DNA of 64,000 nucleotides. Source: Streptomyces mirabilis (GTDB lineage Bacteria; Actinomycetota; Actinomycetes; Streptomycetales; Streptomycetaceae). Under the pieces are notes generated by a model. That model was not told the origin of the DNA, did not search any database, and worked only from the letters and a program-made list of their open reading frames with translations. The stretch covers positions 5,270,001-5,334,000 of the forward strand of contig NZ_CP074102.1 in the NCBI RefSeq assembly GCF_018310535.1, read 5' to 3'. The position numbers were made by a program, and so were the translations under genes. Below are positions 44,607 to 54,062 of the stretch, piece by piece. Numbering within the stretch: the first letter of the stretch is position 1; each line of letters starts with the position of its first letter.

Positions 44607-44649
44607 TTGCAAAGAAGTAGTTGCAAGGATTTCTTTGCAACCACTTCTT
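44607..44649. promoter_or_regulatory. Nested inverted repeats, probable ArsR-type operator
   Basis: TTGCAAAGAA (44607-44616) is the exact reverse complement of TTCTTTGCAA (44631-44640). AAGAAGTAGTTGCAA (44612-44626) is the reverse complement of TTGCAACCACTTCTT (44635-44649) with one mismatch. TTGCAA occurs three times here. The block is AT-rich against a GC-rich background and directly precedes the regulator start. Confidence 0.75.
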
Positions 44650-44736
44650 TGGAAGGCCCCGCCCCGCCCACCCTCCCTTGACGAATCGTTCCTGGAGGTT
44701 GAGCGGGAGTGAGTCCTGTTGCCGGGGTTCATGCTC

Positions 44737-44945
44737 AGCCGCGCTCCCGGGACGCCCAGGTCCGCCGCACCCTGACCCGTCTGCTGAACTGGGCGAAGTC
44801 CTGCGGCGCCAAGGCAATCGCGGTGGGGATGGTCGGTGCTGCCCGAGAGGTTGAAGTCGAAACGGCGCGGATTCCCGAGCGGGTTGTCGTACGGGTCGAT
44901 GCGCCAGGCCGCGATGTGATCGGCGTGGGTATCCGCACCTATCAC
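44737..44945. pseudogene. Scrambled remnant of a TnpB-like (IS200/IS605) transposase
   Basis: On the minus strand from 44945 the frame reads IGADTHADHIAAWRIDPYDN and PLGNPRRFDFNLSGST, which resembles the first RuvC strand of TnpB-like proteins. The part that should follow, RDAQVRRTLTRLLNWAKSCG then AKAIAV, is found on the plus strand at about 44742-44826, pointing toward it. The two pieces are thus tail to tail: an internal inversion broke the gene. No ends, other domains or TnpA remain. The family assignment is by pattern memory. Confidence 0.55.
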
Positions 44946-44965
44946 GCCACCTCCCCGGCCGTAGG

Positions 44966-45436
44966 TCAGTGCTCGGTCGCCGCCTGCTCCACCAGCGGGA
45001 TGATCCGCAGCGGAACGGGGTTCTCCATGACGATCGCCGTGGAGGCCCGGACGATGCCATCAAAACCGACGACCCGGTCGATCACACGTTGGAGATCGGC
45101 GTTCGAGCGGGCCACCAGGCGGCAGAGCATGTCGCCGCTGCCGGTGGTCGTGTGCAGCTCCAGCACCTCGGGGACGGTTGCCAAGTGCGCCCGTACGTCT
45201 GTGCCTTGTCCCTGCCGGATCTGCAGCGTCGCGAAGGCCGTGACGGGGTAGCCGAGCGCGGCCGGATCCACCTGCGGACCGAATCCCCGGATGACTCCAT
45301 TCGATTGAAGGCGGTCCAGCCGGGCCTGCACGGTGCCGCGCGCGACCCCGAGCCGCCGGGACATCTCCAGCACGCCGATGCGCGGCTCCTCGGCCAGCAG
45401 CACGATGAGTCGGCCGTCCAGGTGATCGATTGCCAT
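44966..45436 (-). CDS. AsnC/Lrp-family regulator, divergent from hpd
   Basis: 156 residues from the minus-strand ATG at 45436 (GGAGGG upstream). The helix-turn-helix reads HLDGRLIVLLAEEPRIGVLE and MSRRLGVARGTVQARLDRLQ. The RAM domain has VTAFATLQIRQGQG, VLELHTTTGSGDMLCRLVARS and the final strand TAIVMENPVPLRIIPLV. It probably responds to tyrosine, phenylalanine or homogentisate and controls hpd. It is a full-length single-domain Lrp. The preceding in-frame starts lie inside the hpd promoter region and are less likely. Confidence 0.87.
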   Translation of the reverse strand: MAIDHLDGRLIVLLAEEPRIGVLEMSRRLGVARGTVQARLDRLQSNGVIRGFGPQVDPAALGYPVTAFATLQIRQGQGTDVRAHLATVPEVLELHTTTGSGDMLCRLVARSNADLQRVIDRVVGFDGIVRASTAIVMENPVPLRIIPLVEQAATEH

Positions 45437-45495
45437 GCCGCCCTCCCGGGTGGTCATCATGTACAGAACGCCCGCAGGCATGGGCGTTTTGCTGA

Positions 45496-46704
<1,209 letters not shown>

Positions 46705-46733
46705 GGATCAAACGCGGATATCTGTCATCTGCC

Positions 46734-46799
46734 ATCTGTCCGCGGTCATCTGTCCGCGGTTATCGGGCAGCGGGCAGCGGGCAGGGGGCAGCGGGCATC
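46734..46799. repeat. Two short tandem arrays between hpd and TPR gene
   Basis: ATCTGTCCGCGGTC/T is present twice head to tail at 46734-46761. Five 7-bp GGGCAGC-type units follow at 46765-46799. They fill most of the 104 bp between two convergent genes. Confidence 0.85.
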
Positions 46800-46808
46800 T
46801 GTCATCCG

Positions 46809-48398
46809 TCAGCGTGACGCCGTGTGCCGCGGCGCCGGCGCCGGTGCCGGCGTCCGCGCCGTTCTGGGTCGACGGGGCGCCCGCGGGGCCGCCGGGTTCG
46901 CCGGATTCGCGGCAGTGCCGGGCGGCCCCGCCGCGCCCTCCGGTTCCGTCGGGGTCTCGTCCTTGGGCTCGGGCAGCGGCTCCGCCGGCGGCTCGCCGAG
47001 GGCGGCCAGGGCCTGCCGGGCCTGGGGGGCGAGGACGGGGGAGAAGTACGGGTTGATCTGGAGGGACTCCGCGATGTGGCGGCGTGCGGGCGCGAGCAGG
47101 CCCAGCTCGCGTTCGATCTGCCCCCGGTGGAAGACGTACAGCGCGCTGCGGACACCGCCGCCCTTCGTCTTGTCCGTCGCCTTCGTCGCGAACTTCAGCG
47201 CCTCCTCGTCCTCCTCGGACCGGTGCAACGCCCATCCCAGCGCGTCCGCGACGGCGACACCCGGCTGGCGCTCCCACTCCTCGCGCAGCCGGCGCACCGC
47301 GTCCTCCGGATCGCCGTGGTCCGCCTCGAACAGCCCGAGGACCAGTTCGTCGTCGACACCTGCCGCGGCGTCGGTGCGCACCCGCTCCCGCAGCAGGGCG
47401 TACTGCCTCTGTGCCGCGTCGCGCTCCCCCAGCGTCTCGTACAGCTCGCCCAGCTCCAGCGCGTACCGCGGATCGGGCTCCTGCGCGAGCGCCGTCTGGT
47501 ACGCACGCAGCGCCTCCGCGTTGCGCCCGAGCGCCGCCAGCGCACGCCCCTGTCCGGCGAGCGCGCCGTGCTGGTCGGGGTCGTTGCTCAGCGCGGCCTC
47601 GTAGTAGCGCAGCGACTCCTCGCGGTCCCCGCGCTCCCAGGCGAGCCGGCCCGACTGCGCCAGCCAGGTCGCCCGCTCGGCCGGAGCGGTGGCGCCCGCC
47701 GTCGCGTCCGCGAGGGAGGCCACCGCGTCCTCGCGCCAGCCGCGGTCCCAGTACACCTGGGCGGCCTCGGCCAGCACCGGCGGCCCGTGGTGCAGCCCCT
47801 GGAGCTTCTCCAGCGCGCCGCGGCTCGCCGTGTAGTCACCGAGACCGGTGCAGGAGTCGATCAGCAGCGGATACGCCGTCCACCGCTTCGGCGCCAGCTT
47901 CAGTGCCTCCTCGGCCCACTTCCGCCCGGTCCGGAAGTCATTGCGGGCGTTGGCGAGCGCGGCCAGCCCCTCCAGCGCCGTCAGGTTCCCCTTCGGCTTC
48001 GTCTCCAGTGACGTGCGCAGCGCCTGCTCGGCCTTCGGGAAGTACGCGGGCGTGGCAGTCCGCTGCCCCTGCTCCACGTACGCGGCGCCGAGCACCGCCC
48101 ACGACCGCTCGTCGCGCGGATGGGTGCGCAGATGGGCTTCGTGGTCGCCGATGAGCGCCACCAGATCGGGCACCCCGGCCCCCACCGCCGTTCCCGCCCG
48201 GGTCACCGGACCCGGCGACGGCGGCGGCGCGGTCCGCCGCTCCGAGGGCAGCAGCACCAGCACCCCGCCGAGGACGGCAGACCCCGCGACCAGGCCGATC
48301 AGCACGTGCTTGGCGACGGAGGGACGCCGCCCGGAGGGCCCCTGGGGCGCGAGCCCCGTGAGCACCGGCTGTCGCTCTTCGATCTCCATGCGGCTCAC
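46809..48398 (-). CDS. Membrane-anchored TPR protein
   Basis: 529 residues. One membrane helix near the N-terminus (HVLIGLVAGSAVLGGVLVLL) is followed by TPR-type helical pairs over about residues 80-450, for example DERSWAVLGAAYVEQG, YYEAALSNDPDQHGALAGQG and RALAALGRNAEALRAYQTAL. The last 70 residues are disordered and Pro/Ala-rich. TPR proteins act as scaffolds. The partner is unknown. The start may be GTG 48398 or ATG 48389, and neither has a good ribosome site. It is divergent from the FAD oxidase gene, with only 89 bp between them. Confidence 0.75.
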   Translation of the reverse strand: MSRMEIEERQPVLTGLAPQGPSGRRPSVAKHVLIGLVAGSAVLGGVLVLLPSERRTAPPPSPGPVTRAGTAVGAGVPDLVALIGDHEAHLRTHPRDERSWAVLGAAYVEQGQRTATPAYFPKAEQALRTSLETKPKGNLTALEGLAALANARNDFRTGRKWAEEALKLAPKRWTAYPLLIDSCTGLGDYTASRGALEKLQGLHHGPPVLAEAAQVYWDRGWREDAVASLADATAGATAPAERATWLAQSGRLAWERGDREESLRYYEAALSNDPDQHGALAGQGRALAALGRNAEALRAYQTALAQEPDPRYALELGELYETLGERDAAQRQYALLRERVRTDAAAGVDDELVLGLFEADHGDPEDAVRRLREEWERQPGVAVADALGWALHRSEEDEEALKFATKATDKTKGGGVRSALYVFHRGQIERELGLLAPARRHIAESLQINPYFSPVLAPQARQALAALGEPPAEPLPEPKDETPTEPEGAAGPPGTAANPANPAAPRAPRRPRTARTPAPAPAPRHTASR

Positions 48399-48487
48399 TG
48401 TGCGTCAATACGAAGACCACATCCCGGCACGCCAAGCCCCGCGCGGATGGGGTTCACACCGATGGCCCCGAGTGCGACGCTGTGATC

Positions 48488-49888
48488 ATGAGCCGTATCG
48501 AAGCCCCGCGCGACGAAGTCACCGGCAACCTCGTGGACCGCCTGCTGAGCGGCCTGCCGGCCGAGGCCGTCCTCATCGACCCGGACGTCACGGCCTCCTA
48601 CGCGAACGACATGGCGAGCTTCTGCGAGGCGGGCACCCCTGCCGTCGTCGTCCTGCCCCGTACCGTCGAACAGGTCCAGCACGTCATGCGGATCGCGACC
48701 GAGCTGCGTGTCCCGGTCGTCCCGCAGGGCGCCCGCACCGGCCTGTCCGGCGCCGCCAACGCCTCCGACGGCTGCATCGTGCTGTCGCTGGTGAAGATGG
48801 ACCGCATCCTCGAGATCAACCCGGTCGACCGGATCGCCGTCGTGGAACCCGGCGTCATCAACGCCACCCTCTCCCGCGCCGTGAACGAACACGGCCTGTA
48901 CTACCCGCCGGACCCCTCCAGCTGGGAGATGTGCACGATCGGCGGGAACATCGGCACGGCCTCCGGCGGCCTGTGCTGTGTGAAGTACGGGGTGACGGCC
49001 GAGTACGTCCTCGGCCTCGACGTGGTGCTGGCCGACGGACGGCTCATGTCCACCGGACGCCGTACGGCGAAGGGGGTCGCCGGGTACGACCTCACCCGCC
49101 TCTTCGTCGGCTCCGAGGGCTCGCTCGGCATCGTCGTACGGGCGATCCTGGCGCTCAAGCCGCAGCCGCCCCAGCAGTTGGTGCTGGCGGCGGAGTTCGG
49201 ATCGGCGCGGGCCGCCTGCGACGCCGTGGTCCGGATCATGGAGGGCGGGCACGTCCCCTCCCTCCTCGAACTCATGGACCGTACGACGGTCAAGGCCGTC
49301 AACGACCTGGCCCACATGGGCCTCCCGGAGACGACCGAGGCGCTCCTCCTCGCCGCCTTCGACACCCACGACCCGGCCGCCGACCTCGCCGCCGTCGGCG
49401 CCCTGTGCGAGGCCGCGGGCGCGACGCAGGTGGTCCCCGCGGAGGACGCGGCGGAATCCGAACTACTGCTCCAGGCGCGGCGGTTGTCGCTCACCGCGCT
49501 CGAAGCGGTCAAGGGCACCACGATGATCGACGACGTGTGCGTGCCACGCTCCCGGCTCGGCGACATGCTCGAAGGCATCGAGCGCGTCGCCGAGAAGTAC
49601 TCCCTGACCATCGGTGTCTGCGCGCACGCGGGCGACGGCAACACCCACCCCACCGTCTGCTTCGACGCCGACGATCCCGACGAGTCGCGGCGCGCCCGCG
49701 AGTCCTTCGACGAGATCATGGCCCTCGGTCTGGAACTCGGCGGCACCATCACCGGCGAACACGGCGTCGGAGTCCTGAAGAAGGAATGGCTGGCCCGCGA
49801 GCTCGGACCGGTGGGCGTGGAGATGCAGCGTGGCATCAAGGCCGCCTTCGACCCACTGGGCATCCTGAACCCGGGCAAGGTGCTCTAG
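48488..49888 (+). CDS. FAD-linked oxidase, glycolate oxidase/D-lactate dehydrogenase (GlcD) type
   Basis: 466 residues from ATG 48488. The PCMH FAD fold has VVVLPRTVEQVQHVMRIATE, PVVPQGARTGLSGAANASDG and YYPPDPSSWEMCTIGGNIGT, then GVAGYDLTRLFVGSEGSLGI. The C-terminal domain has CAHAGDGNTHPTV and LGGTITGEHGVGVLKKEWL, with metal- or substrate-binding His residues typical of GlcD/D-lactate dehydrogenases. It oxidises a 2-hydroxy acid. No GlcE/GlcF partner genes are adjacent, so it may work alone. There is no ribosome site, and GTG 48482 is an alternative. Confidence 0.85.
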   Translation: MSRIEAPRDEVTGNLVDRLLSGLPAEAVLIDPDVTASYANDMASFCEAGTPAVVVLPRTVEQVQHVMRIATELRVPVVPQGARTGLSGAANASDGCIVLSLVKMDRILEINPVDRIAVVEPGVINATLSRAVNEHGLYYPPDPSSWEMCTIGGNIGTASGGLCCVKYGVTAEYVLGLDVVLADGRLMSTGRRTAKGVAGYDLTRLFVGSEGSLGIVVRAILALKPQPPQQLVLAAEFGSARAACDAVVRIMEGGHVPSLLELMDRTTVKAVNDLAHMGLPETTEALLLAAFDTHDPAADLAAVGALCEAAGATQVVPAEDAAESELLLQARRLSLTALEAVKGTTMIDDVCVPRSRLGDMLEGIERVAEKYSLTIGVCAHAGDGNTHPTVCFDADDPDESRRARESFDEIMALGLELGGTITGEHGVGVLKKEWLARELGPVGVEMQRGIKAAFDPLGILNPGKVL

Positions 49889-49967
49889 AACCCCGCCTCG
49901 GCCGTTCCCGCGGGCCGGTCACCCCCGTCACCCCCGTCCCTGCCCTGATGAAGTCGGTCCAGGAGGG

Positions 49968-49992
49968 CCAGTTCGTCCTCTGACCGAACTGG
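49968..49992. terminator. Hairpin between FAD oxidase and ssgG-like genes
   Basis: CCAGTTCG at 49968-49975 pairs with CGAACTGG at 49985-49992 (9-nt loop), between convergent genes. The rest of the 148-bp gap holds short GTCACCCCC repeats only. Confidence 0.6.
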
Positions 49993-50036
49993 AGACCCCG
50001 GCCTCCACCACCGAACCGGCCCACCGCACGGCGGAT

Positions 50037-50516
50037 TCACTCGCCGTCCGTCGACTCGTCCGACGGCCACGGGTCGCGCAGCCACAGTTCGTCGTGACAG
50101 CCCGGGGTCGGGGTCAGCAACTCGGCGAGGCCCTCGTCGATGCCGAGCTGCTCGCCCTCGAAGCCCGGCGGGACCGCCCGCAGGGTGCGCTCCAGCCAGG
50201 CGGACATCTGTGCGGTGGGCGCCTCGAGGAGGGCGTCCCCGTCCGGGGAGCTGAGCGCCATCAGGACGACGCTGCGGCCCGCGACCTTCGTCGGCCACAC
50301 CCGTACGTCGCCGTGCCCGCACGGCCTGAATATCCCTTCGACGAGCAGCTCACGGGCGAAGGTCCAGCCGACGGGATGGTCGGAGCCGATGTGGAAGGTG
50401 ATGTGGACGGCGTACGGGTCGTCGGAGCGGTAGGTGAGCCGGGCCGGTACGGGGACGCTGCGTTCGGGCGACAGGACGAGATTGAGCTCGAGTTCGCGTT
50501 CCACCACGGTGTGCAT
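50037..50516 (-). CDS. ssgG: SsgA-like protein (SALP), SsgG-like
   Basis: 159 residues. It begins MHTVVERELELNLVLSPERS, then VPVPARLTYRSDDPYAVHITF, and continues GWTFARELLVEGIFRPCGHGD, VRVWP and SSPDGDALLEAP, the conserved core of the SsgA-like family found in sporulating actinomycetes. SALPs guide septum placement and wall remodelling during sporulation. By remembered synteny this position is SsgG, whose loss makes S. coelicolor skip some spore septa. The C-terminal 25 residues are acidic. It is divergent from an RDD gene. Confidence 0.8.
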   Translation of the reverse strand: MHTVVERELELNLVLSPERSVPVPARLTYRSDDPYAVHITFHIGSDHPVGWTFARELLVEGIFRPCGHGDVRVWPTKVAGRSVVLMALSSPDGDALLEAPTAQMSAWLERTLRAVPPGFEGEQLGIDEGLAELLTPTPGCHDELWLRDPWPSDESTDGE

Positions 50517-50771
50517 GTCGATGCGCTTCCTTTCGGGTACGGGGCCCTCAGGGCGGGCCCGTACGAGTGGAGAGCGCGATCACGCGGAACCATTACGCGG
50601 GTTCGAAGAAGTTTTTTGGCGGGCGTTCCGAGGCCGTGTTCCGGGCGGCGACCGCTTGTGGCGGAACCTTGCTCGAAAGAGGTGGGTACGGCGGGAGCGC
50701 CGCTGACAGGCGCGCCCGTCTGGTAGATGTGGAGCCCCTAAAAACCCCCGAGCAGATACGGGACGACGGAC

Positions 50772-52352
50772 ATGAGCGCCCCAACCCCGGCCCCCGGCGA
50801 CGACCGGCCCCGTGAAGGGTATTACCCGGACCCCTCCATTCCTGGATATGTCCGGTACTGGAACGGTGCCTCCTGGGTACCGGGTACGAGCCGTCCCGCG
50901 CCCTCCGACGGCGTACCGCTCACGCCGCCGTCCGGCAACCGGCCCGCGGCCTCCGTTCCCGCGCCCGCTCCGGCCCCCGCCGAGGAGACCGGCCCGCACT
51001 TCTTCGACGAGGACCCGCAGCCCGCAGCCGAGCCGCGCCGGGTGAGCCCGGCCGAGGCACAGCACGGCAGCAGGCCCGAGCCCGCGGCCGCGTGGGGCGC
51101 CGACCGCTCCCAGCAGTCCGGCTTCGGCAGTGAGCAGGACCGCCGGGTGTCCTGGGGCGCGCCCCCGACGGCCGACCCGCGGCTGGCGCGCGCGGCCGAA
51201 CCGGGAGACGCGGTCGTCCAGCCGGACGGTGAGTCCGCCCGCGCCGACGGCACGGCGACGATCCCGCCCGCGGACTTGGGCGGCGCCCAACCTCCCGCGT
51301 CCGGCGGCACCGTGGTGTTCCGTCGCCCGACGGGTCCGGCCCGGGCCACCGGCGCCGAGGGCGCGTCCGCGGCCCCGGCGAGCGGCGCGCAGTTCCCCGG
51401 CACCGGTCACCCCGACGGCGCCGCGGAACCCGCCCCTTCCGAGGGCACCATGATCTTCCGCCCGTCCGCCCCGCGCACGGGGCCGCAGCGCGGGGCGCAG
51501 ACCGGGGGCACGACTCCGGCCACCGGCGCACCGGGGGCGGACACGCCCGCGGCGGGCGGCCCGGCCGGGGCCGGGGGCGGCTTCGGCGCCGGGCAGGCCG
51601 CCCAGGCCGCGGCGGAGGCGGCGGCCCAGTCCGCCGCCGCGCGGCAGCCGGCCACCCCCGCACCCTCCACCCCTCCCGCCCCTTCCGTGCCCCAGCAGTC
51701 CACCGGCCCCGCCGCCACGCCTCTCACCAGTGGCCCCGGTGGGGGACAGCCGTCCTGGGCCCAGCAGGTGCACCGGCTCGCGGGTGACCCGGACGCCGAC
51801 GGGCAGCCCGTCGTGCCGTGGAAGCCGCCGGTGGACGACGTGTTCCAGGCCGCCGCCCGCAGACAGTCCGAGGCGCGCCCGGCGAGCCTCGGCAGGCGGC
51901 TGCTGGCCCGGATCGTGGACACCGCGGTCCTGGCGACCGTCACCGCCGTGGCCGCCGTACCGCTGGGCACCAAGGCGATCGACCACATCAACGAGAAGGT
52001 CGACGCGGCCAAGCGGTCCGGCCAGACCGTCACGGTGTGGCTGCTCGACGGCACGACCACGGGCTACCTCGGGATCGTCCTGGCCGTCCTGCTCCTCTTC
52101 GGCGTCCTCTACGACGCCCTGCCCACCGCCAAGTGGGGCCGCACCCTCGGCAAGAAGGTGTGCGGCATCGAGGTCCGGGACATCGAGGGCCACGAACCGC
52201 CGTCCTTCGGGCGGGCCCTGCGCCGCTGGCTCGTCTACGCCGTCCCCGGCGTCCTCGTCATCGGTGCCATCGGCGTCCTGTGGTGCCTGTTCGACAGGCC
52301 CTGGCGCCAGTGCTGGCACGACAAGGCGGCCCACACCTTCGTGGCCGCGTAG
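50772..52352 (+). CDS. RDD-family membrane protein with DUF2510 domain
   Basis: 526 residues. The N-terminus has a DUF2510 unit (GYYPDPSIPGYVRYWNGASW). A disordered Ala/Pro/Gly-rich linker of about 320 residues contains two similar motifs, GGTVVFRRP and EGTMIFRP. The C-terminal RDD domain (from about 370) has RRLLARIVDTAVLATVTAV, WGRTLGKKVCGIEVRD and membrane helices ending WHDKAAHTFV. The function of RDD proteins is unsettled; some move ions or compatible solutes. A second RDD gene lies 122 bp downstream. The 255-bp divergent region upstream (50517-50771) has an AT-rich TTCGAAGAAGTTTTTTGG stretch. Confidence 0.8.
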   Translation: MSAPTPAPGDDRPREGYYPDPSIPGYVRYWNGASWVPGTSRPAPSDGVPLTPPSGNRPAASVPAPAPAPAEETGPHFFDEDPQPAAEPRRVSPAEAQHGSRPEPAAAWGADRSQQSGFGSEQDRRVSWGAPPTADPRLARAAEPGDAVVQPDGESARADGTATIPPADLGGAQPPASGGTVVFRRPTGPARATGAEGASAAPASGAQFPGTGHPDGAAEPAPSEGTMIFRPSAPRTGPQRGAQTGGTTPATGAPGADTPAAGGPAGAGGGFGAGQAAQAAAEAAAQSAAARQPATPAPSTPPAPSVPQQSTGPAATPLTSGPGGGQPSWAQQVHRLAGDPDADGQPVVPWKPPVDDVFQAAARRQSEARPASLGRRLLARIVDTAVLATVTAVAAVPLGTKAIDHINEKVDAAKRSGQTVTVWLLDGTTTGYLGIVLAVLLLFGVLYDALPTAKWGRTLGKKVCGIEVRDIEGHEPPSFGRALRRWLVYAVPGVLVIGAIGVLWCLFDRPWRQCWHDKAAHTFVAA

Positions 52353-52474
52353 CCGCCCGTACGCCGTCGCGGTGGCGTAAGCCTCCGCGCGGCGAACGCG
52401 GCCGCCGGGAGCCCGGTCCCCCGGACGGCCGCTCGCCGGGTGCGCGGCGGCGGGGTTCGCGGTCGACTCGGGCC

Positions 52475-53149
52475 ATGAGCAGCGAACCGCCGCCCCCGGG
52501 CTCAGGCCGGCCACCGGACGAGGATCCGTTCAAGAAGCAGCCCCCGCCTGCTGAGGGCGGCGGCTCCCCCTACGACGGCCCTCCGCCGCCCACACCGCCC
52601 CAGGGCTCCCCGTACGACTCCTCGTACGGTGGCCAGTCGCCTCCGTACGGCGGCGACCCGTACGGCCCCGGCGGTCCCTACGGCGGCGACCCGCTGGCCG
52701 GCATGCCTCCGCTCGCCGACAGCGGCAAACGCACGGTGGCGAGGATCCTCGACATGATCCTGGTGGGCATCGTGGTGTGGCTGCTGTCCTGGGCGTTCGG
52801 GGTCATGGAGTACAACATGAACGCCGACAAGATCGAGTACAGCAAGGGCTTCGGGCAGTCCGTGATCGCCGCGGTGCTCTACACCGGCTACGACACCCTC
52901 ATGATCAGCAGGTCGGGCCAGACCCTCGGCAAGAAGCTGTTCAACCTGCGCGTGGCCAACCTCGACAACGGCTCCACGCCCTCCGTGCAGACCACGCTGG
53001 TCCGCTCGCTGGTGCTGTGGATCCCGTTCGCGTTCTGCTGCGCGTGCATCTGGACCGCGATCGCGGGCGGTTGGAGCTTCTTCGACAAGCCCTACAAGCA
53101 GGGCCTGCACGACAAGGCGGCCAAGACGGTGGTGGTCAGCACGGGCTGA
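52475..53149 (+). CDS. RDD-family membrane protein
   Basis: 224 residues from ATG 52475. A Pro/Gly/Tyr-rich leader with repeated SPYD, PPYGGDPYG and PYGGDP units is followed by an RDD domain: RTVARILDMILVGIVVWLL, SGQTLGKKLFNLRVAN and FFDKPYKQGLHDKAAKTVV. It shares its downstream half with the preceding gene, so the two arose by duplication or act as partners. A weak ribosome site and the short gap suggest cotranscription. Confidence 0.8.
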   Translation: MSSEPPPPGSGRPPDEDPFKKQPPPAEGGGSPYDGPPPPTPPQGSPYDSSYGGQSPPYGGDPYGPGGPYGGDPLAGMPPLADSGKRTVARILDMILVGIVVWLLSWAFGVMEYNMNADKIEYSKGFGQSVIAAVLYTGYDTLMISRSGQTLGKKLFNLRVANLDNGSTPSVQTTLVRSLVLWIPFAFCCACIWTAIAGGWSFFDKPYKQGLHDKAAKTVVVSTG

Positions 53150-53221
53150 ACGGGCTGACGTACGCGATCAGCCGCACTCCACGAGGAGACGGCTGACCGG
53201 GACAGCGGCGGGTTCGTGGAA

Positions 53222-53554
53222 TCACGGGCCCGCCGGTTCGCGTACGGCGGAGACAGACGCCGACGACACGGCCACGGACATGGACGCGGCGACGGACGCG
53301 GTCTCGCGCTGTGCGGGCACCCGCTCCTGAACGGGGGCCGGTGCGGGAGCCGGTACGGCGGCCACGGAGCCGGAACGCACACGCTTCGGCAGCGGAACCG
53401 TTACGGCGACGAGCAGTCCGAGAGCGAGTGCCGAGAGGGTGATCACCGCGATCCCCAGGCCCGAACTCGTCTGAGACAGCAGCAGCATGGCGAGGGTGGA
53501 GAAGATCACGGTGCAGGAACCGTAGGCGAGCTGTGCGGCGGTCGGACGAGGCAT
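53222..53554 (-). CDS. Small two-helix membrane protein
   Basis: 110 residues from the minus-strand ATG at 53554 with GAGGAA upstream. Two hydrophobic helices (YGSCTVIFSTLAMLLL and GLGIAVITLSALALGLLVAV) precede a Pro/Ala/Val-rich, probably disordered tail. It looks like a Streptomyces-specific protein of unknown role. The frame is open to 53746, but the upstream part lacks protein character. Confidence 0.6.
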   Translation of the reverse strand: MPRPTAAQLAYGSCTVIFSTLAMLLLSQTSSGLGIAVITLSALALGLLVAVTVPLPKRVRSGSVAAVPAPAPAPVQERVPAQRETASVAASMSVAVSSASVSAVREPAGP

Positions 53555-53981
53555 GGCGATTCCTCGGGGTGGGGGTACTCCCCCCGTGCCTCTCGCGATG
53601 GGGGAGGATGCGGACAACAACGGGATCGGACGGCGACCGGGACGATCGACAACGGGAGTGGGGCCGCCGATCAGGGTGGGGCTGCGAATCGTGGGACGAC
53701 AACGGTGTCGACTTGTCAATCCGTTGACATTCCAACGTTCCGCCAATCGACTCTATTCGCCTGCATGCCCGAGTGGAACGTCCGGTAAGCGTGACCTTAC
53801 CCACGGTGCCGGAGCACGGGGGGCGCACGGAGTCATCGCGTCCACCAAGTGGACGGACGGACGCGCCCGTTGAGAGGGCCGATCACGGTTCGGATAACGA
53901 ACTGCCGCTCCGCATAATGCAGTTGCCAGGTTCAAGTCAAGATCTGTCTTTTCTTTGGTAACTCCGGTCGAATGTCGTCAC

Positions 53982-53999
53982 TTGACACGCGTATACGCG
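53982..53999 (+). promoter_or_regulatory. TTGACA followed by CGCGTATACGCG palindrome before M6 protease
   Basis: TTGACA (53982-53987) abuts a perfect 12-bp palindrome CGCGTATACGCG (53988-53999), 64 bp before the protease start. TATACG within it is a possible -10 but too close to that -35. An overlapping operator is likely. The wider gap 53555-54062 is otherwise without genes. Confidence 0.45.
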
Positions 54000-54062
54000 C
54001 GCGGACCTCCATCACCCCGGGATCCCCCCATCCGCGCGAACGGACGCAGGGGAGGACTTCAA

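Noticed and set aside
44709..45251. 180-residue plus-strand frame over the transposase remnant
   Set aside because: Only its first part resembles a transposase. The rest is antisense to the other remnant half and to the Lrp gene.
49914..49947. GTCACCCCC short repeats after the FAD oxidase gene
   Set aside because: Only two to three copies of a low-complexity motif. They are too weak for a CRISPR or functional array.
53724..53752. TTGACA at 53724 as promoter in the protease gap
   Set aside because: No -10 box at acceptable distance; the nearest T-rich match is about 22 bp away.
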